Positions 22,331-30,741 of a stretch of DNA of 35,285 nucleotides are shown here, piece after piece. Position 1 is the stretch's first letter, and each line of letters opens with the position of its first letter. The notes under the pieces were generated by a model. It was not told the origin of the DNA and searched no databases. It was given only the letters and a program-made list of their open reading frames with translations. Origin of the DNA: an uncultured Opitutia bacterium (GTDB taxonomy: Bacteria; Verrucomicrobiota; Verrucomicrobiia; Opitutales; UBA953); NCBI GenBank assembly GCA_903889525.1, contig CAISXT010000067.1, positions 1 through 35,285 of the forward strand, in the 5' to 3' direction. The position numbers and the translations under genes are program-made.

Positions 22331-22759
22331 TTAGCGGCGGAGGTTAGAGGAGATTTTGGAGACGATCTGCTGGCTCTCAGGAAGATTGCCGAAGAAGCCG
22401 TATTTGACGGTGACCTTGGTGAAGGCGGCCTTGGTGATTTCGTCTTCAGCCTTGGCTACGTCGATTTTGATTTCGAGGTCACCCACGGTGCGGGCGTAGA
22501 CGGTGACGCTGATCAGCTCCTTGTTGGCGCCGCGTTCATCGGTTTCGCCGGTGCGCAGGGTGCCGCGCATGGAGTCCAGCGTGCGCTTGACGGAATTGAA
22601 GACGGCTTCGGGATCGGCACTGTAGCGGGTGACCAACACTCCGGTCACGTTGGAGAACTGGCCTTCGCGGGTATCGGCGTTATCCACTCCGACCGAGGTG
22701 TTACATCCGGAAAGGACGAAGGCGGAGGCGAGGAGGGCGAGGGCGAGGGCGTTTTTCAT
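22331..22759 (-). CDS. Small lipoprotein, DUF3568-like
   Basis: A 142-residue lipoprotein. The signal peptide MKNALALALLASAFVLSGC ends in a lipobox (LSGC) with the cysteine at residue 19. The mature part has 'VGVLVTRYSADPEAVFNSVKRTLDSM'-type alternation, then VTVYARTVGDLEIKIDVAK and KVTVKYGFFGNLPESQQIVSKI, the pattern of DUF3568 proteins common in Verrucomicrobiota and some beta-proteobacteria. ATG at 22759 is used because only it yields a lipoprotein signal. The gene stands alone, with a terminator behind it and divergent mraZ upstream. The function of the family is unknown; envelope location is firm. Confidence 0.82.
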   Translation of the reverse strand: MKNALALALLASAFVLSGCNTSVGVDNADTREGQFSNVTGVLVTRYSADPEAVFNSVKRTLDSMRGTLRTGETDERGANKELISVTVYARTVGDLEIKIDVAKAEDEITKAAFTKVTVKYGFFGNLPESQQIVSKISSNLRR

Positions 22760-22977
22760 ATTCAAGAGTCGTGGTTGAGTGCTCCCAGACAAAGCACAGC
22801 CGGGGCTTGTTGGCAAACAGTTTCGGCCCCTGGCCCGCCCGCCATGGCGGGGTAAAATGTAGTTAAAAAGCAATTACAAGTTACCCCGCGGGGCTGCGCG
22901 GGGTAACCCTGGTCGGCCGGCCGGCCGGCCAGCTCGGGCCCGGGCGGCCTCCCGTCCGCGTTTTATTAACTTAAACT

Positions 22978-23007
22978 ACTGTTAAACAGTAACTTATATA
23001 TTATAAT
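22978..23007 (+). promoter_or_regulatory. Putative dcw promoter with overlapping dyad
   Basis: TATAAT (23002-23007) is a perfect -10 element, with TGTTAA (22980-22985) 16 nt upstream as a weak -35. The -35 overlaps a perfect dyad ACTGTT-A-AACAGT (22978-22990), which could be an operator. It lies in the only AT-rich stretch of an otherwise GC-rich region. A start point near 23014 would leave a leader of about 125 nt carrying the MraZ repeats. Confidence 0.4.
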
Positions 23008-23089
23008 GACCGAACTCAATCATTAATCATGAATCCCGGCGCCGTGTGAACAAGAAAATGGAGCGATCTGGGGGTAAAATCTTGACCAG

Positions 23090-23124
23090 TGGGGAGGAGT
23101 GGGGAAAAGTGGGCGAACTGGGGG
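23090..23124 (+). promoter_or_regulatory. MraZ operator: TGGG direct repeats
   Basis: TGGGG at 23090, TGGGG at 23100 and TGGGC at 23110 are spaced exactly 10 bp apart (5-bp site, 5-bp spacer). A fourth TGGGG starts at 23119 and an outlying TGGGG at 23069. MraZ is known to bind TGGGN repeats separated by 5 nt in front of its own operon and to repress the dcw cluster, so this array, 18-52 nt before the mraZ ATG, is very probably its operator. Confidence 0.8.
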
Positions 23125-23141
23125 CTTATCCCCACTAAGAT

Positions 23142-23594
23142 ATGTCTATTGGCGCCAACAACGGTCTCTTCACCGGCATCCATCACGGAAAGCTGGACGA
23201 GAAGAACCGTGTCACCATCCCGGCGGCTTGGCGTTTCGATGACGACGCGACGTTCCTCGCGATGTTCCACCCGGCGCTCGGGGCGATTGTGGTCTTCCCT
23301 CCGTCGATGGCTGAACGCATCCGCGATGCGGCCTCGCAGGTCACGGTGAGCGATCCGGTAAAGATGGATGCCCTGAGTTTGCTCGGAGCGAATAGCATCC
23401 AGGTCACCTGCGATAAGGCGGGTCGCATCACCCTCAACGAGCACGTGGTGAAAGAAGCGTGTCTCGAGCGTGATGTCGTGTTCCGCGGAAGCTTCACGAC
23501 CTTCCATATCTCTGCGCCCGTGCCGCCCAAGGCCGATCGCGACTCCGAATCCGCCCTCGCCACCTTGCGGGCGCTCCGCGAACTCGGCCTGTGA
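23142..23594 (+). CDS. mraZ: Transcriptional regulator MraZ
   Basis: A 150-residue MraZ, the DNA-binding regulator at the head of division and cell-wall clusters. It has two SpoVT-AbrB-like half-domains: GIHHGKLDEKNRVTIPAAWR at about 12-31, and CDKAGRITLNEHVVKEACLERDVVFRGSF in the second half, each with the D.k.R..iP/L core. MraZ proteins assemble into rings and bind TGGGN repeats; such repeats lie directly upstream. It is the first gene of the dcw cluster and is followed by rsmH after 55 nt, the usual order. The ATG at 23142 gives a slightly extended N-terminus (MSIGANNGLFTG) before the first domain. Confidence 0.95.
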   Translation: MSIGANNGLFTGIHHGKLDEKNRVTIPAAWRFDDDATFLAMFHPALGAIVVFPPSMAERIRDAASQVTVSDPVKMDALSLLGANSIQVTCDKAGRITLNEHVVKEACLERDVVFRGSFTTFHISAPVPPKADRDSESALATLRALRELGL

Positions 23595-23628
23595 GTCGTA
23601 TCCAGAAGTTACTTACACTACTCACACC

Positions 23629-23637
23629 TTATTCACA
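23629..23637. promoter_or_regulatory. DnaA-box-like sequence before rsmH
   Basis: TTATTCACA at 23629-23637 fits the TTATNCACA DnaA-box consensus, 12 nt before the rsmH ATG in the 55-nt mraZ-rsmH gap. An 8/9 match, TTATCCCCA, is at 23126-23134 just before mraZ. One perfect match per window is within chance, so this is a candidate only. Confidence 0.25.
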
Positions 23638-23649
23638 GCCCCCTTCCTG

Positions 23650-24567
23650 ATGACCAGCCACGTTCCAGTTCTGCTAGAGGAGTGCATGACACTTCTCGCT
23701 CCGCAGGATGGTCGTGCCTATCTGGATTGCACGTTTGGGGGCGGCGGCCATGCCGCCGCACTACTCGCCCGCGCGCCGCGCTGCACGCTGGATGCGATGG
23801 ATCGCGATCCGGCCGCCGCTGAGCGTTTCGCCGCCCTCGCGGGGACGCATCCCGGCCGCCACCGTTTCCATTCGGAAAATTTCCGCCACCTTGACCGCGT
23901 TCCGGGGCGATTCGACGGTGTGCTGATGGACATTGGGGTGTCCTCGTACCAGTTGGATGTCCCGGAACGCGGTTTCTCTTTCCGCTTCGATGCGCCGAAC
24001 GATATGCGCATGGACACGCGCACCGGTCGCAGCGCCGCCGAATTCCTCGAGCGCGGGGACCGCGCCGAGATCGAGCGTGCCGTGCGCGATTACGGGGAGG
24101 AGCCGCGCTGGTATCGGGTCGTCAACGCGATCATCGCCGCCCGCGGCACCGGTCGCCTCGCCCGCACGACCGCCTTCGCTGAACTCGTCGCCGAAGCCGC
24201 ACCGCCCGCACCGGGCCCCCGCGGTCCGCATCCCGCCACCCGGACTTTCCAGGGCGTGCGTATCGCGGTAAACGACGAGCTGGGAGCGCTCGCTGATGCC
24301 CTCCCGCTCGCCTTTGGCAAGCTCACCGCGGGCGGCGTGCTCGCGGTTATTTCTTTTCACTCCCTCGAGGACCGCATGGTGAAGCGCTACATGAACGAAG
24401 TTTCCGGACGACCGGTGGATCGCGATGATGCGCGCAATCAGGACGACCGGGTAAAGCGTGCCGACCTGCTCACCCGCAAAGCCGTCCAGCCTTCCGAGGC
24501 CGAACAAGTTCGCAACCCGCGCAGCCGGTCGGCCCGTCTGCGGGCCATCCAGAGAATCGACGTATGA
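23650..24567 (+). CDS. rsmH: 16S rRNA m4C1402 methyltransferase
   Basis: A 305-residue RsmH (MraW), which N4-methylates cytidine 1402 in the decoding centre of 16S rRNA using S-adenosylmethionine. Signatures: HVPVLLEECMTLL (4-16), the SAM loop LDCTFGGGGHAAALL, FDGVLMDIGVSSYQLD, ERGFSFRFDAPNDMRMD, FQGVRIAVNDEL and AVISFHSLEDRMVKRY. The end carries the usual NPRSRSARLRAI. ATG at 23650 is chosen; it gives the family start MTSHVPVLLEE. The 55-nt gap to mraZ is CA-rich and has a DnaA-box-like sequence. The stop overlaps the next gene by 4 nt. Confidence 0.96.
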   Translation: MTSHVPVLLEECMTLLAPQDGRAYLDCTFGGGGHAAALLARAPRCTLDAMDRDPAAAERFAALAGTHPGRHRFHSENFRHLDRVPGRFDGVLMDIGVSSYQLDVPERGFSFRFDAPNDMRMDTRTGRSAAEFLERGDRAEIERAVRDYGEEPRWYRVVNAIIAARGTGRLARTTAFAELVAEAAPPAPGPRGPHPATRTFQGVRIAVNDELGALADALPLAFGKLTAGGVLAVISFHSLEDRMVKRYMNEVSGRPVDRDDARNQDDRVKRADLLTRKAVQPSEAEQVRNPRSRSARLRAIQRIDV

Positions 24568-24944
24568 ATCTGCGTTCCTACACTTACACGTTCGTGGTGT
24601 TCGCCGTTGCCGCGTTCGCCCTCGGTACGATCCAAGTCATGAAACTGCGCGTGGAGGCCGACGTCATTGGCGGCCGCATTCAGCGTTTGGAGCGTTCGAT
24701 GGCAGAGTCTAAGAAAGAACTCGACGCCACCCGGCGGCAGTACGATCAGTCCGTCGACACGCTGCAACTGCAACTGCGTATCGGCGATACGTTGAAACCT
24801 CCGGTCCCGGAGCAGATTGTCTGGGTGCGTTATTTCCACTCGGTTTCATCCCATCTCCCTCTCATCAGTGTCAGCCCTCGGATGACGGCCCGCGAAATCG
24901 CCTTCCTCCAGACGGGGGGGCAGGGAGGCGGAAGTTCGCGATGA
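24564..24944 (+). CDS. ftsL: FtsL-like division protein
   Basis: A 126-residue bitopic membrane protein: a short N-terminus, one transmembrane segment (about 8-27, TFVVFAVAAFALGTIQVM), then a charged coiled-coil-like stretch (about 30-72, with RIQRLERSMAESKKELDATRRQ). FtsL proteins are barely conserved in sequence but share this plan, and this gene lies in the ftsL position between rsmH and ftsI. It overlaps both by 4 nt. FtsL joins FtsB and FtsQ to activate FtsW-FtsI at the septum. The coil is followed by a 50-residue tail, longer than in many FtsL proteins, ending in a glycine-rich stretch. The name rests on topology and context. Confidence 0.72.
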   Translation: MNLRSYTYTFVVFAVAAFALGTIQVMKLRVEADVIGGRIQRLERSMAESKKELDATRRQYDQSVDTLQLQLRIGDTLKPPVPEQIVWVRYFHSVSSHLPLISVSPRMTAREIAFLQTGGQGGGSSR

Positions 24945-26737
24945 CACTCCCCCAAGCCAGGCGAATGCGCTACCGTTCGCTGGCCTGGGTCGTGTCCTGT
25001 TGCTTCCTTGCCGTATTTTCACGGCTGGTGTGGTTGCATTGGGTAGACGCTCCTCGTTTGCGTGCCGAAGCCATTCAGGCCCGCCGCGTTCTTCAGACCA
25101 AGCCATGCCGACGCGGTGAAATCCGCGACAGCCAGGAGAACCTACTCGCGGTCTCCGAAGATGTCTGGGACATCGGCGTCGACCCAGATTCCTTACTCAA
25201 GGCGGACCGTAACCGGGCCCTCGAGGTGGCCGCGGCCATGGGCTTGCCCGTCGCCAACGTTAACCTCGCCTTCGCCACTACGACCCGCGTCGATAGCGAC
25301 GGCGAGGAACACGACATCCGCTGGACGGTCCTCGCTAAGGAGGTCGACGAAACTACGGTCAAACGCGTTAAGGCACTTGGGATTAAAGCTCTCCGGGCGG
25401 AACTGAAGTATCGGCGGAATTACCCGAAGGGTCAGCTCGCGGCGCACGTGATCGGTTACGTCAACAAGGAGGGTGACCCCGCCGCCGGTATTGAGAAGGT
25501 CATGAACTCTCTGCTCACTGGGCAGAATGGCTGGATCGAATCCGAGCGCGACGGTCGCCACCGTGAACTGACCAGTAATCGTCTCCGCGAGGTCACCCCG
25601 GTCGACGGCAGTACGGTCGTGCTGACCATTAATAGTTTGGTGCAGAAGACTTGTGAGGATGCGCTTACCGCCGCCGCCGCCCGTTATAACCCCAAGGGAG
25701 GTATCATTATTGTGAGCGAGCCGCGGACGGGTCGCATCCTCGGCCTCGCAAACTGGCCCACCTACGACCTCAACCGCTTCTTCGACGCCAAGGCGGCTCC
25801 GATGGATAGTCAGCGCAATCGCGCGGTGTCCGACGTCTACGAGCCGGGCTCAGTCTTCAAAATCGTCTCGATTTCTGGGGCGCTTGAAGAGCACCTCATC
25901 ACCCCTAACTCAGTCTACGACTGTGGCGCGGCGAGCGTGCCGTACCGCGGTCGCATGGTTTCGCTGCCGGCCGATTCGCATTCGCTCGGAGTCGTCGATA
26001 TCCGGCATATCGTCCGGGAGTCATCCAATCGTGGGACGGTGCAGGTCGGGATGCTTTACGCCGAGCGGCTGGGGGAGGATAAGTTCTACTCACTTATCAA
26101 GTCGTTTGGTTTTGGTTCGAGTAGTGGCCTCATCACCGGCGCGGAAGTGGGGGGAATCTTACATTCACCCAAGAGCTGGGATGGGATGACGATTTCGCGC
26201 ATGCCGATGGGTCACTCCGTGAGCGTGACGGCGATGCAGATGCATTTCGCCATGTCCGTCGTCGCCGCCGACGGCCTCCTGATGCAGCCGCAGTTAGTGC
26301 TCCGCGTTGAAGATCCTAAGACCAAGGCGCCGATTCTCAGTTACGCGCCGCGCTCCCGTGGCCGAGCCATCAGTGCAGCCACCGCCTCGCAGATGGCGAC
26401 GCTCCTCCGGGCGGTCTGCGGCAAGGGCGGGACGGCTCCCGCAGCGGACATTCCCGGCTTCGAGGTCGCTGGTAAGACGGGCACGACGCAGAAAATTATC
26501 AATGGTAAGTATTCCTCCACGCACCACGTCGCCTCTTTCGCCGGCTTCTTCCCAGTCGGCGACCCGAAGCTCGCCATTACGGTGATCATCGATGAGCCGC
26601 AAGGGGAGGGTGTCGGCTACGGGGGCAAGGTCGCCGCCCCAATTTTCCGGGATGTAGCGGAAAAGTGCATTCGCTGGCTCGATATCCCTCCCGCCCCCAC
26701 CGTCTCTCGCGGCCCCATCGCCGGCGTCGGCCCATGA
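24941..26737 (+). CDS. ftsI: Septal peptidoglycan transpeptidase (PBP3)
   Basis: A 598-residue class B penicillin-binding protein that cross-links septal peptidoglycan. It has an N-terminal membrane anchor (about 12-33, LAWVVSCCFLAVFSRLVWLHW), a pedestal domain with RRGEIRDSQENLLA (57-70), and the transpeptidase domain. All three active-site motifs are intact: S304-VF-K307 (the acylated serine), S361-S-N363 and K512-T-G514. No PASTA domains are present. It overlaps the FtsL-like gene and murE by 4 nt each, consistent with coupled translation. It works with FtsW (32664-33878), which polymerises the strands. FtsI rather than elongation PBP2 is favoured by the dcw position. Confidence 0.94.
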   Translation: MTLPQARRMRYRSLAWVVSCCFLAVFSRLVWLHWVDAPRLRAEAIQARRVLQTKPCRRGEIRDSQENLLAVSEDVWDIGVDPDSLLKADRNRALEVAAAMGLPVANVNLAFATTTRVDSDGEEHDIRWTVLAKEVDETTVKRVKALGIKALRAELKYRRNYPKGQLAAHVIGYVNKEGDPAAGIEKVMNSLLTGQNGWIESERDGRHRELTSNRLREVTPVDGSTVVLTINSLVQKTCEDALTAAAARYNPKGGIIIVSEPRTGRILGLANWPTYDLNRFFDAKAAPMDSQRNRAVSDVYEPGSVFKIVSISGALEEHLITPNSVYDCGAASVPYRGRMVSLPADSHSLGVVDIRHIVRESSNRGTVQVGMLYAERLGEDKFYSLIKSFGFGSSSGLITGAEVGGILHSPKSWDGMTISRMPMGHSVSVTAMQMHFAMSVVAADGLLMQPQLVLRVEDPKTKAPILSYAPRSRGRAISAATASQMATLLRAVCGKGGTAPAADIPGFEVAGKTGTTQKIINGKYSSTHHVASFAGFFPVGDPKLAITVIIDEPQGEGVGYGGKVAAPIFRDVAEKCIRWLDIPPAPTVSRGPIAGVGP

Positions 26738-28254
26738 TGCCCTCCTCTCCGCTGATGCCCGCCGCCATGGAACGCCCCACGTTCAATTCCCTGCTTCAGG
26801 GTATCGCCGTACTCGATCGTTCCGGCGAGTGGAGTACGCGTATCTCCTGTCTCGTAACGGACAGCCGCCGGATCATCCCGGGCGCTTTATTCTTCGCACT
26901 CCCCGGGTTGCGTTCGAATGGCCACGCCTTCCTGGATGACGCCATCGCCCGAGGTGCCGCGGCCGTGATTTCCGGCGAACCTGTGGGCGGGCTCCCCGCT
27001 GTTGCGGCCGCGCAGGTCGCCGACCCGCGTCAGGTGCTCGCGGAGGTGGCCCGCCGTTTCTTCGATCACCCTGAGGCCGCGTTACAACTCACTGGGGTCA
27101 CGGGAACGAATGGCAAGACGACGGTTTCGACCTTGCTGCGCCATCTTTTGCAGGACGATGGCACGCCATGGGGTCTTGTGGGGACGGTACGTTACCATCT
27201 TGGCCGACGTTCTATTCCGTCTTTTAAGACGACTCCAGAATCCGCCGATCTGGCCGGCTTCTTCCGCCAGATGATGGACGCCGGCTGCGTTGGGGCCTGT
27301 TTGGAAGTTAGTTCCCACGCCCTCCACCAGGATCGGGTCCATGGTTTCCATTTTCAGGTCGCGGCGTTCACTAATCTTACGCGCGATCACGTCGACTACC
27401 ACGGTGACCTCGCCTCGTACCTCGATGCGAAGACGGCGTTGTTCGATGGTCGGAGCGGGAGCGTACCAGATGTCTCGGTGATTAATATTGATGACCCCAG
27501 CGGCCGGATTCTCGCCGAAGCCTGTCGGCGGCGCGGTCGGGTACTCACCTTCGGCCTCGCCCCGGAGGCCGATCTCCGTGCGACGGACCTCGCCCTTGAT
27601 ACCGGCGGCGCGGTGTTCACGGTTCGGTATGAAGCTCGCACGGCACGATTCACGACGAGTCTGCCAGGAGACTATAACGTTTCGAATATTCTCTGCGCGC
27701 TGGCGATGGCCGCCGCCTGCGGGCGTGATCCGCTCGCCCTCGCTCCGGCGCTCGCTTCCTTCCCGGGAGTTTCCGGTCGGATGGAACGCGTCGAGGCCGG
27801 GCAAGCCTTCCCGGTGTTTGTCGACTACGCCCACACCGACGATGCGCTGCGCAATGCGTTGCGGATGCTACGAGGTATCACGCCAGGCCGGGTACTCTGC
27901 GTTTACGGATGCGGGGGTAACCGCGATCGCGGCAAGCGTCCGGCGATGACGAAGGCGGTGGCGGAGCTCGCCCATCTCGCTTGGGCGACCGCGGACAATC
28001 CTCGCAAGGAAAGCATCGAGCAAATCTTCGCGGACATGCGGGAAGGTCTCGGCCCGCTTCCTGGGGTATCTTTTGTCGCTGATCGCCGCGAGGCCATCGG
28101 CGGTGCGTTGGCGGCCGCACGGGCGGGTGATTGTGTGGTGATCGCTGGGAAGGGTCACGAAACCACGCAGGAGTTTTCCGATACGGTCGTACCTTTTGAT
28201 GATCGTCAGGTCGTCCGTGAAATCCTTGAGCTCCGGAGGGGCGTCCAGTCGTGA
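26734..28254 (+). CDS. murE: UDP-MurNAc-L-Ala-D-Glu:meso-DAP ligase
   Basis: A 506-residue Mur ligase adding the third amino acid of the peptidoglycan stem peptide. The ATP loop is GVTGTNGKTT (121-130). Further features are EVSSHALHQDR, TNLTRDHVDYHG, the lysine of DAKTALFDG (K233, normally carbamylated) and YGCGGNRDRGKRP (391-403). The specificity motif DNPR (421-424) predicts meso-diaminopimelate rather than lysine, i.e. Gram-negative-type peptidoglycan. The ATG at 26734 overlaps the ftsI stop (ATGATG); the next codon, at 26737, is also ATG. A further in-frame ATG lies at 26758, so the exact start is uncertain within a few codons. Confidence 0.96.
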   Translation: MMPSSPLMPAAMERPTFNSLLQGIAVLDRSGEWSTRISCLVTDSRRIIPGALFFALPGLRSNGHAFLDDAIARGAAAVISGEPVGGLPAVAAAQVADPRQVLAEVARRFFDHPEAALQLTGVTGTNGKTTVSTLLRHLLQDDGTPWGLVGTVRYHLGRRSIPSFKTTPESADLAGFFRQMMDAGCVGACLEVSSHALHQDRVHGFHFQVAAFTNLTRDHVDYHGDLASYLDAKTALFDGRSGSVPDVSVINIDDPSGRILAEACRRRGRVLTFGLAPEADLRATDLALDTGGAVFTVRYEARTARFTTSLPGDYNVSNILCALAMAAACGRDPLALAPALASFPGVSGRMERVEAGQAFPVFVDYAHTDDALRNALRMLRGITPGRVLCVYGCGGNRDRGKRPAMTKAVAELAHLAWATADNPRKESIEQIFADMREGLGPLPGVSFVADRREAIGGALAAARAGDCVVIAGKGHETTQEFSDTVVPFDDRQVVREILELRRGVQS

Positions 28255-29627
28255 TGCCCCTCTTCTCCTCCGCTGATTTAGCCACCTGGTGTACCGGGCG
28301 CTGGACCGTTGCCCCAGGCCCCGCCGTCACCGGATTCGGGACAGATACGCGTGCGCTTCGCCAAGGTGATATCTTCGTCGCCGTCCGCACAGAACGCCGG
28401 GATGGACATGATTTCCTCGGTGCCGCCCGGGCGCAAGGGGCCGCCGCCGCTCTCGTGGCTCACCCGGTGGCTGATGACCTGCCGCAACTCGTGGTCGATG
28501 ATCCGCTGGTCGCTTTACGTCGCCTGGCTGCACAGTGGCGGAATCGTTTCAGCGGCCGCGTTATCGGTGTCACCGGAAGTGTGGGCAAGACCTCGACGAA
28601 AGAGCTGCTGGCGGCCTTGCTCGGCCCGGAAGCTTTTGTCACTGAGGCGAACTTGAATAATCTCATCGGCGTGCCGCTCATGCTTCTGCGGATGGAGCCA
28701 GAACGCCATCGGTTCGCCGTGATTGAGGCGGGGATGAGTGTGCCCGGGGAGCTAGCAGTTTCCGCGGGCGTGATTCGTCCGGACCTCGCGATTATCACCG
28801 CCGTCTCCTCGGTGCATCTCGAAGGATTGGGTTCGCTCGCCGCGGTCGCCCGCGAGAAAGCCGAATTAGTCGGAGCCTTGGCCGACGGCGGTCGGGCTAT
28901 TTTGCCGGCCGCGTTACTTACTTGGCCGGAGTTTGCCGCCCAAGCGGCGCGTTGTATCGCTATTCAGTTCGAAGGTGAGGCGGCGCCCGCGGTGCAGCCT
29001 GGCAAAACCGTGCACGCACGCTTCCTTCAGGCTGCGAATGGTCACCGCTCGCTGGTGCTGGATGGCGAGGCCTTTCCTTTGGCTCCGATTTCCGATGGTC
29101 TCGCCCGTAACGCCGCCCTCGCACTGGTCGCGGCCCGCGAACTCGGAATCTCCGCCCCGCAGCTTGCTGCCTCGATGGGGCGCTGGGTGCCTCCGGTCGG
29201 CCGTGGTAGCGTACACGTGCTGGGCGAGCAGACTTTTTACGTCGATTGTTACAACTCTAGTCCGGCCTCGCTGGCGGATTCGGCCGCTTGTTTCGATCGC
29301 TTGAGTCGCCGCGAGGCGACCCCTCGTCTTTTCGTGCTCGGCGGTATGGCCGAGCTCGGTGCCACCTCGGCGCAACTCCACCGCGACTGCGGAACTCAGC
29401 TCCCTCTCCGGGCGGGCGACCAAGTGGTTGCCTTCGGCGGAGAGGCGCCGGCGTTCTTGCAGGGAGTTGCGCTCCCCGGGGTGGAGCTTTTCTCCGCGGC
29501 CTCGATCGACGAGGTCGTTACGCGGATTCGGGCCCATCGCGGCTTCATCTTCCTTAAGGGTAGTCGCACCTTCGCGCTCGAGCGCGGCCTACCTGAATCC
29601 CTCCGCGCTACTCTCTCTTTCCACTAG
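28254..29627 (+). CDS. murF: UDP-MurNAc-tripeptide:D-Ala-D-Ala ligase
   Basis: A 457-residue Mur ligase that adds D-Ala-D-Ala to complete the UDP-MurNAc-pentapeptide. The ATP loop is GVTGSVGKTSTKELLA (105-120). Other MurF features: the N-terminal uridine-binding part with GTDTRALRQGDIFVAV; NLNNLIGVPLMLL; EAGMSVPGELA; and VDCYNSSPASLADS, matching the MurF 'DDsYNANP.S...a' motif with C in place of the second acidic residue. The domain-3 segment VLGGMAELG corresponds to 'vlGdM.ELG'. ATG at 28254 overlaps the murE stop by 1 nt; a GTG at 28251 is an alternative that adds one residue. mraY starts 2 nt after the stop. Confidence 0.94.
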   Translation: MPLFSSADLATWCTGRWTVAPGPAVTGFGTDTRALRQGDIFVAVRTERRDGHDFLGAARAQGAAAALVAHPVADDLPQLVVDDPLVALRRLAAQWRNRFSGRVIGVTGSVGKTSTKELLAALLGPEAFVTEANLNNLIGVPLMLLRMEPERHRFAVIEAGMSVPGELAVSAGVIRPDLAIITAVSSVHLEGLGSLAAVAREKAELVGALADGGRAILPAALLTWPEFAAQAARCIAIQFEGEAAPAVQPGKTVHARFLQAANGHRSLVLDGEAFPLAPISDGLARNAALALVAARELGISAPQLAASMGRWVPPVGRGSVHVLGEQTFYVDCYNSSPASLADSAACFDRLSRREATPRLFVLGGMAELGATSAQLHRDCGTQLPLRAGDQVVAFGGEAPAFLQGVALPGVELFSAASIDEVVTRIRAHRGFIFLKGSRTFALERGLPESLRATLSFH

Positions 29628-29628
29628 G

Positions 29629-30741
29629 ATGCTTTATCGTCTCAGCGAACTCGTGCATACTTGGGGGCCTTTCCGTCTCTTTGAGTATATTTCCGTGCGG
29701 GCAATCATGGCCGGGCTCACGTCATTGGCCCTGGGCATGTTCTTTTCCGGACGGCTCATCGCCTTGCTCTCGCGTCTCCGCCAGCCGGAGCGCTCCGCCA
29801 GTTTAATGGGCGAGTTAGCGAAGGAGGGCGGCAAGGTCCCCACCATGGGTGGTCTGATCATCGCCATCGCCATGATTCCTTCGGTGCTCCTGTGGGCCCG
29901 ACTCAACGTTCTGGTGCTCGCTGCACTCTGGTGCCTCATCGGCATGGGTGCCGTCGGGCTCTATGATGATTGGCTGAAGGTTCGGCACGGCAGTGCCGAT
30001 GGCATCTCCGCCCGCATGAAACTGGTGGGGCAGTTTGGCGTCGCCCTCATCGCGCTAGGCATCGTGTTGCTGGATTCGTCTTATCGGGAAAGCCTCTGCG
30101 AAATCTGGCTGCCCGTCCTGAATGGACCGCTCTGGTCCGCTAAATCCCTGGGGCTACCGTTCCTGGCGTGCCTTGCGGTCGCTGGAGTGTTCTTCATGGT
30201 CGTGTGCGTGGGCTGTTCTAATGCCGTGAACCTCACCGACGGTCTCGACGGTCTGGCCATCGGTTGCGTGCTGATTACCACGACTATTCTCGGGAGTGTG
30301 GCCTATCTGGCGGGTCGCTACGATTTCTCCGACTACCTGCGAATCAGTTACGTACCGGGTGCGGGCGAATTAGCGGTCTACTGCGCCGCGTTGGTTGGCG
30401 GTAGTCTCGTCTTTCTCTGGCATAATGCGGCACCGGCCGAAATCTACATGGGCGATGTGGGCGCCCTCGGTATTGGCGGCGGCCTCGGGGCGGTGGCGTG
30501 CCTGATGCACCAGCCGTTCCTGCTGGCGATTGTCGGGGGGGTATTCGTCGTCGAGGCGGTCTCCGTCATGCTACAGGTCGCCTATTTTAAGCGCACGGGT
30601 GGTAAGCGTCTGTTCCTGATGACGCCCATCCACCACCACTTTCAGAAAAAGGGTTGGCCCGCGACTAAGGTCGTGGCGCGTTTCTGGATTCTCTCTTTCC
30701 TCTGCGGGCTGCTGGGCCTGCTCTCTCTGAAGTTACGATGA
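29629..30741 (+). CDS. mraY: Phospho-MurNAc-pentapeptide transferase
   Basis: A 370-residue polytopic enzyme making lipid I by moving phospho-MurNAc-pentapeptide to undecaprenyl phosphate at the inner membrane. Conserved cytoplasmic motifs: GKVPTMGGLII, GLYDDWLKVRHGSADGISARMKL with the DD pair, NAVNLTDGLDGLAIG, AEIYMGDVGALGIGGGLG and TPIHHHFQKKGW (the triple histidine). About ten transmembrane segments are apparent. ATG at 29629 comes 2 nt after the murF stop with a short AGG before it; the open frame upstream of it is antisense-like filler within murF. It overlaps murD by 4 nt. Confidence 0.97.
   Translation: MLYRLSELVHTWGPFRLFEYISVRAIMAGLTSLALGMFFSGRLIALLSRLRQPERSASLMGELAKEGGKVPTMGGLIIAIAMIPSVLLWARLNVLVLAALWCLIGMGAVGLYDDWLKVRHGSADGISARMKLVGQFGVALIALGIVLLDSSYRESLCEIWLPVLNGPLWSAKSLGLPFLACLAVAGVFFMVVCVGCSNAVNLTDGLDGLAIGCVLITTTILGSVAYLAGRYDFSDYLRISYVPGAGELAVYCAALVGGSLVFLWHNAAPAEIYMGDVGALGIGGGLGAVACLMHQPFLLAIVGGVFVVEAVSVMLQVAYFKRTGGKRLFLMTPIHHHFQKKGWPATKVVARFWILSFLCGLLGLLSLKLR

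Larger units (their letters stand above)
22760..23141. other. 382-nt divergent intergenic region upstream of mraZ
   Basis: There is no open frame worth calling. In order it holds: a perfect 14-bp palindrome CCCGCCATGGCGGG (22838-22851); an 11-bp hairpin GTTACCCCGCG/CGCGGGGTAAC (22880-22890 and 22897-22907) with a 6-nt loop and no T-run; a tandem (GGCC)4 tract (22915-22930); a 50-nt AT-rich island (about 22961-23010) with a 6-bp dyad and a TATAAT; a possible second -10, TAAAAT (23075-23080); and MraZ-type TGGG repeats (23069-23124). It must contain the promoters of the lipoprotein gene and of the dcw cluster. Confidence 0.55.

Noticed and set aside
22760-23141. Replication origin
   Set aside because: There is an AT-rich island and one imperfect DnaA-like box, but no box cluster, and neither dnaA nor other origin-linked genes are present.
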